Of a DNA stretch of 12,162 bases, positions 1 through 7,371 are shown piece after piece (the stretch's first letter is position 1; every line of letters begins with the position of its first letter). The translations under genes were made by a program, and so were the position numbers. The notes beneath the pieces were generated by a model, which did not search any database, was not told the origin of the DNA, and was given only the letters and a program-made list of their open reading frames with translations. The DNA is taken from assembly GCA_900552225.1 (NCBI GenBank), contig URYX01000035.1, positions 1 to 12,162 on the forward strand, in the 5' to 3' direction. Source of the stretch: an uncultured Oscillospiraceae bacterium. Lineage in GTDB: Bacteria; Bacillota; Clostridia; Oscillospirales; Acutalibacteraceae.

Positions 1-2
1 TG

Positions 3-1466
3 ATTGAGGAGGGGGATGCCAACGCCTTCCTGGAGGCCTCGACCGCCGGGAAAAACACCGGATACAACAACGTGTCGGCGGGCTTTACCGTGCGGTCTAC
101 CGACAACTACACGTTCGGCTCCGCCGCCTCCTCGCTTTCCCAGAGCACGACGGTATACGAGGAGGGTCCCATCGGCCATAAGAAGGCGGCACTGCGGTAC
201 TATTTTCTGCAGGGAGATCAGGCGGATTATGCCGGGATGGCCGCGGCCTACCGCCGACATCTGGTTGGGCGCGGCGTGCTGCAGCACAGAACGGAGGGTG
301 TACAGCCGCTGTATCTCGAGCTGCTGGGCGGCGCGGTGAAGCAGAAGTCGTTTTTGGGATTCCCGACCGACCGTGTGGAGGCGCTGACGGGATTTGCCGA
401 GGCGGAGACCCTGCTGCGGGAGCTGTATGAGGAGGATGGCCTGAGCAACGTGAAGGTGCGTTACCTCAACTGGAGCAAGGAGATGCTATGGCAGCGCATA
501 GCGGACGGGGCAACGGCGGCCTCCGAGCTCGGGGGTGCCCGGGCGCTCAGCCGTCTGCTGGAAACGGCGGAGCAAACCGGAGGCACGGTCTATCTGGATA
601 CCGATTATACCTCCGTGGCGCGGTTCGGGTGGTGGGACGGTGCCTATTTCTCGGCTGCCCACACCGTCTCCGGGACAACGGCCAAAACCTATATCTATCA
701 GCTGCATACCTTCTATCCGAATCCCAAATTCCCGACGCAGTATCTTTTGTCGCTGAAGAAGCAGCAAAAGGCGGCGGGAGAGTTCCTGAAGGATGTACAG
801 AAGCGGTACGGCACCGCACAGATCAGCCTCGGAAATCTCGGCAGCGTGCTCTTCTCCGACTATCGCACGGCCGGGGATTCGCGGCAGACGGCGGCGGATG
901 TGCGGCGCGCCATCGGCGAGAGCTATGCGCAGGCCGGACGGGAGCTGATGCTGACCGGCGGCAATGCCTATATGCTGGGATCGGCCTCCCATATCCTGCA
1001 TATTCCCACTACCGGCAATTTCGATATGTTCGACGAGGCCGTGCCGTTTTATGCCATGGTGCTGCACGGCTATCTCTCCTTTGCGGGGGACGCGCTGAAT
1101 CTGTCGGAAAATCCGCAGAAGGACTTTTTGAAAACGGTGGAGATGGGCGGGGCCCTTTGCTATGCGTGGTTTACCGCGCCTTCGGAGCGTCTGCAGGGAA
1201 CGGCGTATACGTCGTGGTACAGCGGAGATCCGGAGTATTGGCGCGGGGATGCCGCCGCCCGTTATGCGCAGCTGGATGCGCTCTATCGGAAAACCGCATC
1301 GGCGGAAATTATCGGGCACCGCAGGCTGGAAAACGGCGTATACGTCACCACCTACGACAACGGGGTGGTCACTGTTGTCAATTACACCGATCGGCCGGTG
1401 CAGACCGATTTCGGAACCGTGGAGGCCGCCGGGTATCTTGTGAGTGAAAAGGAGAATGCCGCGTGA
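3..1466 (+). CDS. DUF5696-type protein, glycoside-hydrolase-like (5' truncated)
   Basis: The frame is open from the first complete codon (position 3) to the TGA at 1464-1466, so the true start lies upstream. The first in-window residues, IEEGDANAF, and the whole C-terminal half match my memory of DUF5696 proteins, which often sit in sugar ABC clusters of Firmicutes. Barrel-like features are visible: a strand VYLDTDYTS (about nt 589-615), an Asn/Gly-rich turn followed by VPFYAMVLHGYLSFAG (about nt 1041-1088), and a closing beta-sandwich tail containing DNGVVTVVNYTDRP. These resemble the C-terminal layout of retaining glycosidases of the TIM-barrel type, but I cannot assign catalytic residues with confidence; the Asp residues of the VYLDTD strand are candidates. 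No signal peptide can be judged because the N-terminus is missing. The stop overlaps the next gene start (GTGA), indicating translational coupling to the permeases. The family call is fairly sure; enzymatic activity is inference. Confidence 0.8.
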   Translation: MEEGDANAFLEASTAGKNTGYNNVSAGFTVRSTDNYTFGSAASSLSQSTTVYEEGPIGHKKAALRYYFLQGDQADYAGMAAAYRRHLVGRGVLQHRTEGVQPLYLELLGGAVKQKSFLGFPTDRVEALTGFAEAETLLRELYEEDGLSNVKVRYLNWSKEMLWQRIADGATAASELGGARALSRLLETAEQTGGTVYLDTDYTSVARFGWWDGAYFSAAHTVSGTTAKTYIYQLHTFYPNPKFPTQYLLSLKKQQKAAGEFLKDVQKRYGTAQISLGNLGSVLFSDYRTAGDSRQTAADVRRAIGESYAQAGRELMLTGGNAYMLGSASHILHIPTTGNFDMFDEAVPFYAMVLHGYLSFAGDALNLSENPQKDFLKTVEMGGALCYAWFTAPSERLQGTAYTSWYSGDPEYWRGDAAARYAQLDALYRKTASAEIIGHRRLENGVYVTTYDNGVVTVVNYTDRPVQTDFGTVEAAGYLVSEKENAA

Positions 1467-2347
1467 AATTGCCCTATGAACGGCGAAAAAGTCTGATCGG
1501 GCTTCTGTGCGTTTCACCGTGGATCATCGGCTTCCTTTGCCTGTACCTGTATCCGTTGGTTCAGTCGGTGCGCTATTCGCTCAGCGACCTGACCTTTCAG
1601 GCCGGAACACTGAACGTCCGTTTTGTCGGATGGGAGAACTACAAGACCGCTTTTCTGTCCGATCCCGTGTTTGTCCGTATTCTGACGGCGACACTGAAGG
1701 ATATGCTGTATCAGGTTCCGATTATTCTGATCTACAGCATGATCGTGGCTCTGCTGCTGAACCATAAATTCCGCGGCCGGGCGGTGATGCGCTCCATCTT
1801 TTTTCTGCCCGTCATCATCGCAACCGGCGTGGTGATGAATATCATGAAGACCGATACGGTCTCCATGCTGATGATGTCCGATGCCGGCTCCTCCAGCATG
1901 TTCAAGGCGGATATGTTTCAGACAATGCTGCAGGAGACCGGGGTAGAGAGCAGTGTGGTCAATGCCGTAATCGATGCCGCCAACAATATTTTTGATTTGT
2001 CCTGGCGCTCCGGCATCCAGATTCTGCTGTTTTTGGCCGGATTGCAGTCCGTGCCGAGGCCGCTGTATGAGGCATCGGCCATGGACGGATGTACCGCATG
2101 GGAGCGGTATTGGAAGGTGACCTTCCCGATCATGACCCCGATTCTGATGATCAATCTGATTTATACCATCGTGGATCACTTTACGTCCTTTGATAACGCC
2201 GTGATGCAGAGCATCATGGAATATTCCTCTCAGCTGAAATACGCCTACAGCTCGACGCTGGCGTGGATTTATTTTGCGGCAATCATCGGCATTTTGCTGC
2301 TGGCGGCTTTTCTGATGCGCCGTCGGATGTCCTATCTGGATTTGTAG
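1463..2347 (+). CDS. Sugar ABC transporter permease, MalF/UgpA-type (permease A)
   Basis: A 294-residue inner-membrane subunit of a CUT1-type importer. The N-terminus has a cytoplasmic basic stretch followed by LLCVSPWIIGFLCLYLYPLVQS, the standard first membrane segment of this family. The cytoplasmic EAA loop that docks on the ATPase is present as EASAMDG from about residue 203, followed by ERYWKVTFPIMTP. The GTG start at 1463 overlaps the previous stop and has AAAAGGAG at 1447-1454 with an 8-nt spacer. Between about residues 125 and 185, where family members usually show a short W-rich external loop, there is a longer Met/Ser/Asp-rich stretch (MKTDTVSMLMMSD... to ...NNIFDLSW). I associate this with the permeases found beside DUF5696 genes. 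It should pair with permease B just downstream. Substrate is unknown; an oligosaccharide is likely from the family. Confidence 0.93.
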   Translation: MKLPYERRKSLIGLLCVSPWIIGFLCLYLYPLVQSVRYSLSDLTFQAGTLNVRFVGWENYKTAFLSDPVFVRILTATLKDMLYQVPIILIYSMIVALLLNHKFRGRAVMRSIFFLPVIIATGVVMNIMKTDTVSMLMMSDAGSSSMFKADMFQTMLQETGVESSVVNAVIDAANNIFDLSWRSGIQILLFLAGLQSVPRPLYEASAMDGCTAWERYWKVTFPIMTPILMINLIYTIVDHFTSFDNAVMQSIMEYSSQLKYAYSSTLAWIYFAAIIGILLLAAFLMRRRMSYLDL

Positions 2348-2351
2348 GGGG
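2346..2351 (+). promoter_or_regulatory. RBS deciding the permease B start
   Basis: AGGGGG lies 8 nt before ATG 2360, overlapping the stop codon of permease A. It would overlap the in-frame GTG at 2351, which is why the ATG is preferred. Confidence 0.6.
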
Positions 2352-2359
2352 TGGCCGAC

Positions 2360-3352
2360 ATGGAAAAAATCACGGAAAGAGCCCGCAGCCTGGCAGAGCT
2401 TCTGAAGCAGGCGGAGACGGGGGCCGCCGGGCAGCGCCTCCGCCGCCGGGCGGGTGCCTTTGCCCTGGCGCTGTTTCGCTACGCCCTGCTGTTCGGACTG
2501 GCATTTATCATTGTGTACCCGCTGCTGTATATGATCAGCATGGCCTTCCGCACGGCCGACGATATCCTGGATCCGACCGTCATCTGGCTGCCGCGCCATT
2601 TCACGCTGCGGAATATGGCGGATGCTCTGGTGGGAATGCGGTATGGTGAGGCCCTGTGGAATACGGTATCCATCAGCGTGCTGAGCTCGCTGCTTCAGCT
2701 GGCCTCCTGCGCCATCGTGGGATACGGGTTTGCACGGTTTCGGTTCAAGGGAAAATCACTGCTGTTCGGACTGGTGCTGCTGACCATCATTATCCCGCCG
2801 CAGATCGTGTTCATTCCCACCTATCTGATGTACAGTCATTACGATCTGTTCGGCCTGACAACCGCTCTGTTCGGGGCGGAGGCCTACGCCAATCTGATCG
2901 ATACCCGATGGACCATGTATCTCCCCGCGCTGTTCGGAGTCGGAATCCGTTCGGGGCTGTTCATCTACATTTTCCGCCAGTTTTTCCGCGGGCTGCCGCC
3001 GGAGCTGGAGGATGCGGCCTATGTGGACGGCTGCGGGCACGGCCGCACGTTTTTGCGTGTGATTGTGCCGAATGCGGGCTCCGCGTTTTTGACGGTGTTT
3101 CTGTTTTCGCTGGTGTGGTACTGGAACGATTATTACTACATGAGCATGTATTTCAACAAGACGCAGAACATCTCTCTGGCGCTGAACGGGCTGACCCGCA
3201 ACCTGTCGGATGCGGTTTCGGTCAACGTCAACGAGGTCTCTGTGCGGGCGCAGGCCGGCTGTCTGCTGGCGATTGCTCCGCTTCTGATTGTGTTTATTGT
3301 GCTGCAGAAGTATTTTACGGAGGGGGTCGAGCGCACGGGAATTGTGGGATGA
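2360..3352 (+). CDS. Carbohydrate ABC transporter permease, MalG/UgpE-type (permease B)
   Basis: A 330-residue partner permease. After a hydrophilic, Arg/Glu-rich N-terminal tail of about 40 residues comes the first membrane helix and the family signature IIVYPLLYMISMAFR. The EAA loop is seen as the variant EDAAYVDGCGHGRTF from residue 217, followed by RVIVPN. The C-terminus ends YFTEGVERTGIVG, matching the (Y/F)F..G...G..KG-like end typical of MalG-type permeases. I choose ATG 2360 over the in-frame GTG at 2351 because AGGGGG (2346-2351) then has an 8-nt spacer, whereas it would overlap the GTG. The gap to permease A is only 12 bp, so the two are one transcription unit. The protein is somewhat longer than the usual 270-300 residues because of the N-terminal tail and an extra loop around AEAYANLIDTRW. 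Confidence 0.93.
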   Translation: MEKITERARSLAELLKQAETGAAGQRLRRRAGAFALALFRYALLFGLAFIIVYPLLYMISMAFRTADDILDPTVIWLPRHFTLRNMADALVGMRYGEALWNTVSISVLSSLLQLASCAIVGYGFARFRFKGKSLLFGLVLLTIIIPPQIVFIPTYLMYSHYDLFGLTTALFGAEAYANLIDTRWTMYLPALFGVGIRSGLFIYIFRQFFRGLPPELEDAAYVDGCGHGRTFLRVIVPNAGSAFLTVFLFSLVWYWNDYYYMSMYFNKTQNISLALNGLTRNLSDAVSVNVNEVSVRAQAGCLLAIAPLLIVFIVLQKYFTEGVERTGIVG

Positions 3353-3397
3353 GCGGGGGTAAAACGGCGTGAAATTATTTCAATATACCAAAAAGGG

Positions 3398-3405
3398 AAA
3401 AGGAG
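3398..3405 (+). promoter_or_regulatory. RBS deciding the SBP A start
   Basis: AAAAGGAG lies 8 nt before GTG 3414. Starting there gives a normal lipoprotein signal peptide of 25 residues before the Cys. The upstream in-frame GTG 3369 has only a GGGGG run as its RBS and gives an overlong basic N-terminus. An ATG at 3412 is out of frame. Confidence 0.65.
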
Positions 3406-3413
3406 TGTTGCAT

Positions 3414-5282
3414 GTGTGTAAACAAACCAAGAGGCTGCGCTGGCTTGCCGGCCTGATTGCCTGTGCGGTGCTTCTGACCGTTGCCGGCTGCAACGGTCAG
3501 GGATCAACCTCGGGCAGCTCGGAGGGCGGCGAAAAGGTCAGCGGCGAATGGGCGCTGCCGGAGCTGAAAAATCTGAACGGCAATACGCTCACGATGCTGG
3601 TGGCCAACGGAGGCGGTCTGGGAGAGGAGATCGAGCAGCTGCTGAAAACCGAATACGGGCTGACGGTGGACTATATCGAGGTGCCGTGGAATGAAACCAC
3701 CACTAAATTGGCGGCACTGGTGGTCTCCAATTCCTCGCCCGATGTGTTCGGCAAGGAGCCGCAGGTCAATTTCATTTCCGGCAACCTGATCCAGCCGGTG
3801 GATGATTATGTGGACTGGAGCCATAAGTACTACGACAAATACCGCAGCTTTTACGAGGAGAACATCTGGAACGGCAAGCATTACGGTCTGTATAACAGCG
3901 TCTATGTCGTCAACGGCTGCTACTACAACAAGAAGCTGTTCAACGACGCAGGACTGGAATCTCCGTGGGATCTGTATCTGCAGGACAAATGGGATTGGGA
4001 TGCCTTTGCGGAGGCGGCGGAAAACCTGACGCAGGATACCAACGACGACGGCGAGGTGGACGTATACGGCTTTGCGTTCAACCGCCCGATCGTCTGGCCG
4101 TATGTCACGGGGGAAACCTTTGCCAAGGTGGACGGGGCCAATCTGACCATCGAGAGCAATATGTACAGTCAGAATCTGGCGCGTGCCATGAACTACATTT
4201 TCGATCTGATCGACGTCAAGCACTACGGCTCGACCGAGCCGACCGCCATCGAGCTGTTTGCCGGCGGCGGCTCCGCCATGCTGCTGCATGACAACAAGCT
4301 GATGTACAGCTATTTGAAGGATATGATTGCCAACGATACGCTCGGCGCGGCTCCGATGCCCCGCGATCCGCAGCAGTCCAAGTATTACGCCCGGGATATG
4401 GTCAGCGCCATCACCATCCCGGTGGGAGCCAAGAATCCGCAGGCGGCCGTTGCGCTGAACGCCGTGATGCTGTACAACACCTACTACAAGCCGAACGCTC
4501 TGGAGGATACGTATGCGAAAATCCAGCAGGAATACGGCATGAGCGATACGCTGATCGAGCAGCTGCGCACGATCCACGGCGAGACGGGGAAGGAGACCAA
4601 TATTGCCGGTGTGCATGAGGGGATCGAGGATCTCGGCTACAACCTCACCTGGCATACCATTTACTGGGGCATCCCGTGGGCGACCGCTCTGGAGAACAAC
4701 AAGGCGGAGATGGACAGCATGATTGCGGCTGCACTGGACGATGTCAGCTACGATCCGCCGTCCGGGGAAAAGATTATCGAGAATTTTGAAAGCATTTATG
4801 TAGAAAGCCTGGATAAGCCGATTGTGTCGAAGCTCCTGCCGATTGCGGAGGGAAGCAAGGAGTACGAGCTGTACCTGGATGCCGAGGTCAAGCACGGCGG
4901 AAACTACAGCGGCAAGCTGTATTACAACGTGGACGATATCGGCTGGGGCGGCTTCAGGCGCAATGTCAACAAGACCTGGAACACCAACAACACCCTGTCC
5001 CTGTGGGCACAGGGAGACGGAACACAGCAGCAACTGACCATCACCTTTGTGGACGGCTCCAATGTGGCCTGGTCCTACTCGCTGGAAATCACGGGGACCG
5101 AGGGGAAGGTCTATGAAATTCCCTTTACGGATTTCACTCCTCCGGCTGCACTGCAGGGTGAGGGCGTGGAGATGAACCTGTCCAACATCGCAACGATTCA
5201 GTTTGCCGTCAAGGGCCAGGGAGTCTATGCGGGATCGCATCAGCTGAATCTGGACGATGTGCAGGCGGTTTCGCGCCGTTAA
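3414..5282 (+). CDS. Lipoprotein solute-binding protein with C-terminal CBM-like domain (SBP A)
   Basis: A 622-residue extracellular substrate receptor for the permease A/B importer. The signal peptide has a basic start (CKQTKRLRW), a hydrophobic core and a lipobox V-A-G-C with Cys 26, so the mature protein is lipid-anchored outside the membrane. Residues of about 50-445 look like a type-I solute-binding domain, with LTMLVANGGG, SSPDVFG and the mid-domain Ca-loop-like DTNDDGEVD (208-216) followed by VYGFAF. From about residue 456 (ENFES) to the end is a separate beta-sandwich-like module: LSLWAQGDGTQQQLTI, then EIPFTDF, then a closing LNLDDVQAV. This strand pattern is that of CBM11/CIA30-type galactose-binding-like domains. 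Ordinary SBPs of this class are about 420-560 residues. A GTG at 3369 is also in frame, but it would give a 26-residue signal peptide a further 15 residues; GTG 3414 has AAAAGGAG with an 8-nt spacer. Confidence 0.88.
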   Translation: MCKQTKRLRWLAGLIACAVLLTVAGCNGQGSTSGSSEGGEKVSGEWALPELKNLNGNTLTMLVANGGGLGEEIEQLLKTEYGLTVDYIEVPWNETTTKLAALVVSNSSPDVFGKEPQVNFISGNLIQPVDDYVDWSHKYYDKYRSFYEENIWNGKHYGLYNSVYVVNGCYYNKKLFNDAGLESPWDLYLQDKWDWDAFAEAAENLTQDTNDDGEVDVYGFAFNRPIVWPYVTGETFAKVDGANLTIESNMYSQNLARAMNYIFDLIDVKHYGSTEPTAIELFAGGGSAMLLHDNKLMYSYLKDMIANDTLGAAPMPRDPQQSKYYARDMVSAITIPVGAKNPQAAVALNAVMLYNTYYKPNALEDTYAKIQQEYGMSDTLIEQLRTIHGETGKETNIAGVHEGIEDLGYNLTWHTIYWGIPWATALENNKAEMDSMIAAALDDVSYDPPSGEKIIENFESIYVESLDKPIVSKLLPIAEGSKEYELYLDAEVKHGGNYSGKLYYNVDDIGWGGFRRNVNKTWNTNNTLSLWAQGDGTQQQLTITFVDGSNVAWSYSLEITGTEGKVYEIPFTDFTPPAALQGEGVEMNLSNIATIQFAVKGQGVYAGSHQLNLDDVQAVSRR

Positions 5283-5326
5283 GGACACCGTATGAGCCCG
5301 GCAATGTTTTAAATTAACTATATGAT

Positions 5327-5333
5327 AAAGGAG
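5327..5333 (+). promoter_or_regulatory. RBS deciding the start of the three-domain surface protein
   Basis: AAAGGAG lies 9 nt before ATG 5343. It sits downstream of the other in-frame ATG at 5322 and so cannot serve that start. The 60-bp gap around it is noticeably more AT-rich than the genes. Confidence 0.7.
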
Positions 5334-5342
5334 CAAAGCAAC

Positions 5343-7346
5343 ATGAAAAAGATACTCGGCGCAATTTCGGTATTGACAATTCTGGCGACGCTTCTCATCA
5401 GCACTCTGGCGGTTTCCGCTACGGAGCCCGAGGAAGCCGTGCGGACCGTTTACTCTTACGCAAACCACTGGATGACCGACCAGGGCGGTACCCTGGAGCT
5501 GGTAAGCGGCGGCCTGACGCTCAAAAACGGGGCGGCCAATTACGGCTACATGAAAAATACGGCCGATTTCAATGCACGTGTCAAGCTGACCTCGGACGGG
5601 GGCCGCTTTGGCGGCGAAAATACGGCGGACGGTGTGCGCTTCACCATCCGGAATCCCGGGGAGACGACCGATCTGATTGTGGTGATCGGCAGTGCCATGG
5701 CGGTGCAGTGGAAGCAGGTCATCACCGTGGAGGGGCACTCGGATGCCTTCGTGACCTATACCTGCCCGCTGGACCGGTTTGTGCTGGAGGCGGACAACAA
5801 GGGCACTCCCGTGTTTACGGCAGAGGATAAGGGTGTGACCACCTTTACGGCTGCGGCTGCGGCCGGACGCCTGATCGCCGACGATTATGACATTTACGAG
5901 ATGGCCTTTAACATCCTCAGCAATGTGCAGGGGCGTGCACTGACCTTCGGTACGATGGACATTGTCTCCGGCGGCAGCGCCCGCACGGTGCATACCTTCC
6001 AGAGCTGGCTGCTGGAGGGAGGCTCGCTGGCCTCCGACGGCACGGGCATTGCCCTCAGCAACTCTGCCGCGTATTCCTATATGAAGAATCACGCAGACTT
6101 TACGGCGGCCGTCAGGCTGACCTCGGACGGTGCCCGCTTTAACGGCAGCAACGCGATCGATGCTCTGCGGGTGTATATCAGGAATCCCGGGCCCTCCGTG
6201 GCGGTGCATGTGCTGTACACCAGTGCCATGAATGTCATCTGGAAGAAAACGCTGTGGGTGGAAGGAAACTCCGACGAGTATGTGGCCTACGACTGCCGGC
6301 TCGATGAGCTGATGCTGGAGCGCGACAACAAGGGCACTCCGGTGTTTACCGAGGAGGACAAGGGCGTGACCAGCTTTGCGGCCGCCGCGGCTGCGGGCCG
6401 TCTCCTGGCGGACGACTACGAATATTACAATCAGGCATTCAACATCGTCAGCACGGATACGGACTGTGTGCTGTATTTCCGGGAGTTGGAGGCGGTCAAC
6501 TATCCGACGGCTCCGACGACCACCACCGCATCGACCACGACGACCACGTCGTCCTCCGCGACAACGACCACTACTGCCGATTCCGCCACAACCACAACGA
6601 CGGAGCAGCCGGCCGAGACCACCACGACAGCCTCCTCCGCTCCGCAGACGGAGCAGCGCGCCGAACGGATTCAGGCGTGGGATTCCCTGGAAAACTGGAG
6701 GGTGGGACAGGGCGGCACCATAGATCTGTCCGGAGGGGCGCTGACGCTGAAGAATACCGGCGGTGCCTATGCCTTCGCGGCCAACAATCAGGATTTCCGC
6801 AACCGTGTCCGGCTGACCCGTGACGGGGAGGCCTATACCGGAAGCAACGGAATCGATGCTCTGCGCCTGACGGTGAAAAACACCGGCGACGCTTATGATC
6901 TGATGCTGATTTATGTGGATGAGCGGGGCTACACCTGGAAGCAGATTGTGACGATTGCCGGAGCTTCCGAGGAATTTGTCGGTTACGATTATCCCCTGGA
7001 CAATTTCCTGCTCGAAAACGCCGACAAGGAGATGCCCAAGGGAACCACCCGCCGGGAAATGGCGGAGGCGGGCTATCTGACGGCGGAGAACTGGCCGATC
7101 TGGGAGCTGATGCTGAATATGGTGACGACGGACCCCGCCTGCACCATGAGCTTTGGGGAGCTCCTTAAGGTATACACGGCCGAGGTGACGGAGCCGACCC
7201 CCGGAACGGGTACGACCGCGACCCCCGGCGGAGAGGGCCCGGAGACGGGAGCCGACGGACTGACCGCGGTGTGGGTGCTTTTGACGGCGGCAGCCGCGGG
7301 AGCTGCGCTTCTCGGACTGCTCGGCAAAAAGCGGGAGGCCGCATAA
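5343..7346 (+). CDS. Surface-anchored protein with three copies of a beta-rich domain
   Basis: A 667-residue exported protein that I do not recognise as a named family. A signal peptide (MKKILGAISVLTILATLL..., likely cleaved after VSA about residue 27) is followed by two adjacent copies of an approximately 170-residue domain (about 36-211 and 219-386), a Thr/Ser linker (387-440), a third copy (446-612), a Pro/Gly/Thr spacer, and PETGADG plus a hydrophobic stretch and KKREAA. That end resembles a PxTG sorting signal, though without the usual Leu. Shared motifs of the copies include (Y/F)xYMKNxADF, VxLTxDGxRF, a DxxRxxIRNPG strand, FVxYxxPLD, and (in copies 1 and 2) DNKGxPVFT followed by an Ala-run helix. 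Copy 3 is more diverged and lacks the DNKG/Ala-run segment in recognisable form. A role in binding extracellular glycan is inference from the beta-rich layout and the neighbours. ATG 5343 is chosen over ATG 5322 because AAAGGAG (5327-5333) precedes it by 9 nt and it starts a normal signal peptide. Confidence 0.82.
   Translation: MKKILGAISVLTILATLLISTLAVSATEPEEAVRTVYSYANHWMTDQGGTLELVSGGLTLKNGAANYGYMKNTADFNARVKLTSDGGRFGGENTADGVRFTIRNPGETTDLIVVIGSAMAVQWKQVITVEGHSDAFVTYTCPLDRFVLEADNKGTPVFTAEDKGVTTFTAAAAAGRLIADDYDIYEMAFNILSNVQGRALTFGTMDIVSGGSARTVHTFQSWLLEGGSLASDGTGIALSNSAAYSYMKNHADFTAAVRLTSDGARFNGSNAIDALRVYIRNPGPSVAVHVLYTSAMNVIWKKTLWVEGNSDEYVAYDCRLDELMLERDNKGTPVFTEEDKGVTSFAAAAAAGRLLADDYEYYNQAFNIVSTDTDCVLYFRELEAVNYPTAPTTTTASTTTTTSSSATTTTTADSATTTTTEQPAETTTTASSAPQTEQRAERIQAWDSLENWRVGQGGTIDLSGGALTLKNTGGAYAFAANNQDFRNRVRLTRDGEAYTGSNGIDALRLTVKNTGDAYDLMLIYVDERGYTWKQIVTIAGASEEFVGYDYPLDNFLLENADKEMPKGTTRREMAEAGYLTAENWPIWELMLNMVTTDPACTMSFGELLKVYTAEVTEPTPGTGTTATPGGEGPETGADGLTAVWVLLTAAAAGAALLGLLGKKREAA
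5449..7180 (+). repeat. Three internal copies of an approximately 170-codon domain
   Basis: Copies lie at about 5449-5976, 5997-6500 and 6679-7180. Copies 1 and 2 are offset by 531 bp (177 codons) and remain close in DNA; for example, the 17 bases from 5793 and from 6324 are identical and the following 80 or so bases are mostly alike, differing largely at third positions. Copy 3 lies beyond the Thr-rich linker and is older or faster evolving. A fourth, more distant copy forms the body of the next gene. Confidence 0.75.
6501..6663 (+). repeat. Thr-rich linker encoded by ACN low-complexity DNA
   Basis: About 54 codons dominated by Thr (runs of four to five), with Ser, Ala, Pro, Glu and Gln. 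It is an extended, probably O-glycosylatable linker between domain copies 2 and 3. The DNA is a degenerate ACN repeat, with ACC, ACG, ACA and ACT mixed. Confidence 0.85.
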
Positions 7347-7357
7347 GAAACATTCCG

Positions 7358-7364
7358 AAGGAGG
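7358..7364 (+). promoter_or_regulatory. RBS of the single-domain surface protein
   Basis: AAGGAGG is the strongest ribosome binding site in the window. It has 7 nt to ATG 7372 and 4 nt to ATG 7369, and supports high translation of this surface protein. Confidence 0.65.
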
Positions 7365-7371
7365 AACGATG

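Noticed and set aside
486..2599. Minus-strand frames of 343 and 361 codons opposite the DUF5696 and permease genes, and a +2 frame at 488-1447
   Set aside because: Shadow frames; the real frames show family motifs, overlapping start/stop codons and RBSs.
5300..5342. AT-rich TATGAT-like box before the three-domain surface gene as a promoter
   Set aside because: It overlaps the ribosome binding site, so a transcript starting from it would lack the RBS, and no -35 box is found at the right distance. A promoter elsewhere in the gap is not excluded.
5373..5378. TTGACA as a -35 element
   Set aside because: It lies inside the signal-peptide coding sequence and has no -10 box 16-18 bp downstream.
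6501..6663. Short repeated units that could be taken for a CRISPR or satellite array
   Set aside because: The repetition is simple ACN codon repetition in an open frame, with no constant repeat-spacer structure.
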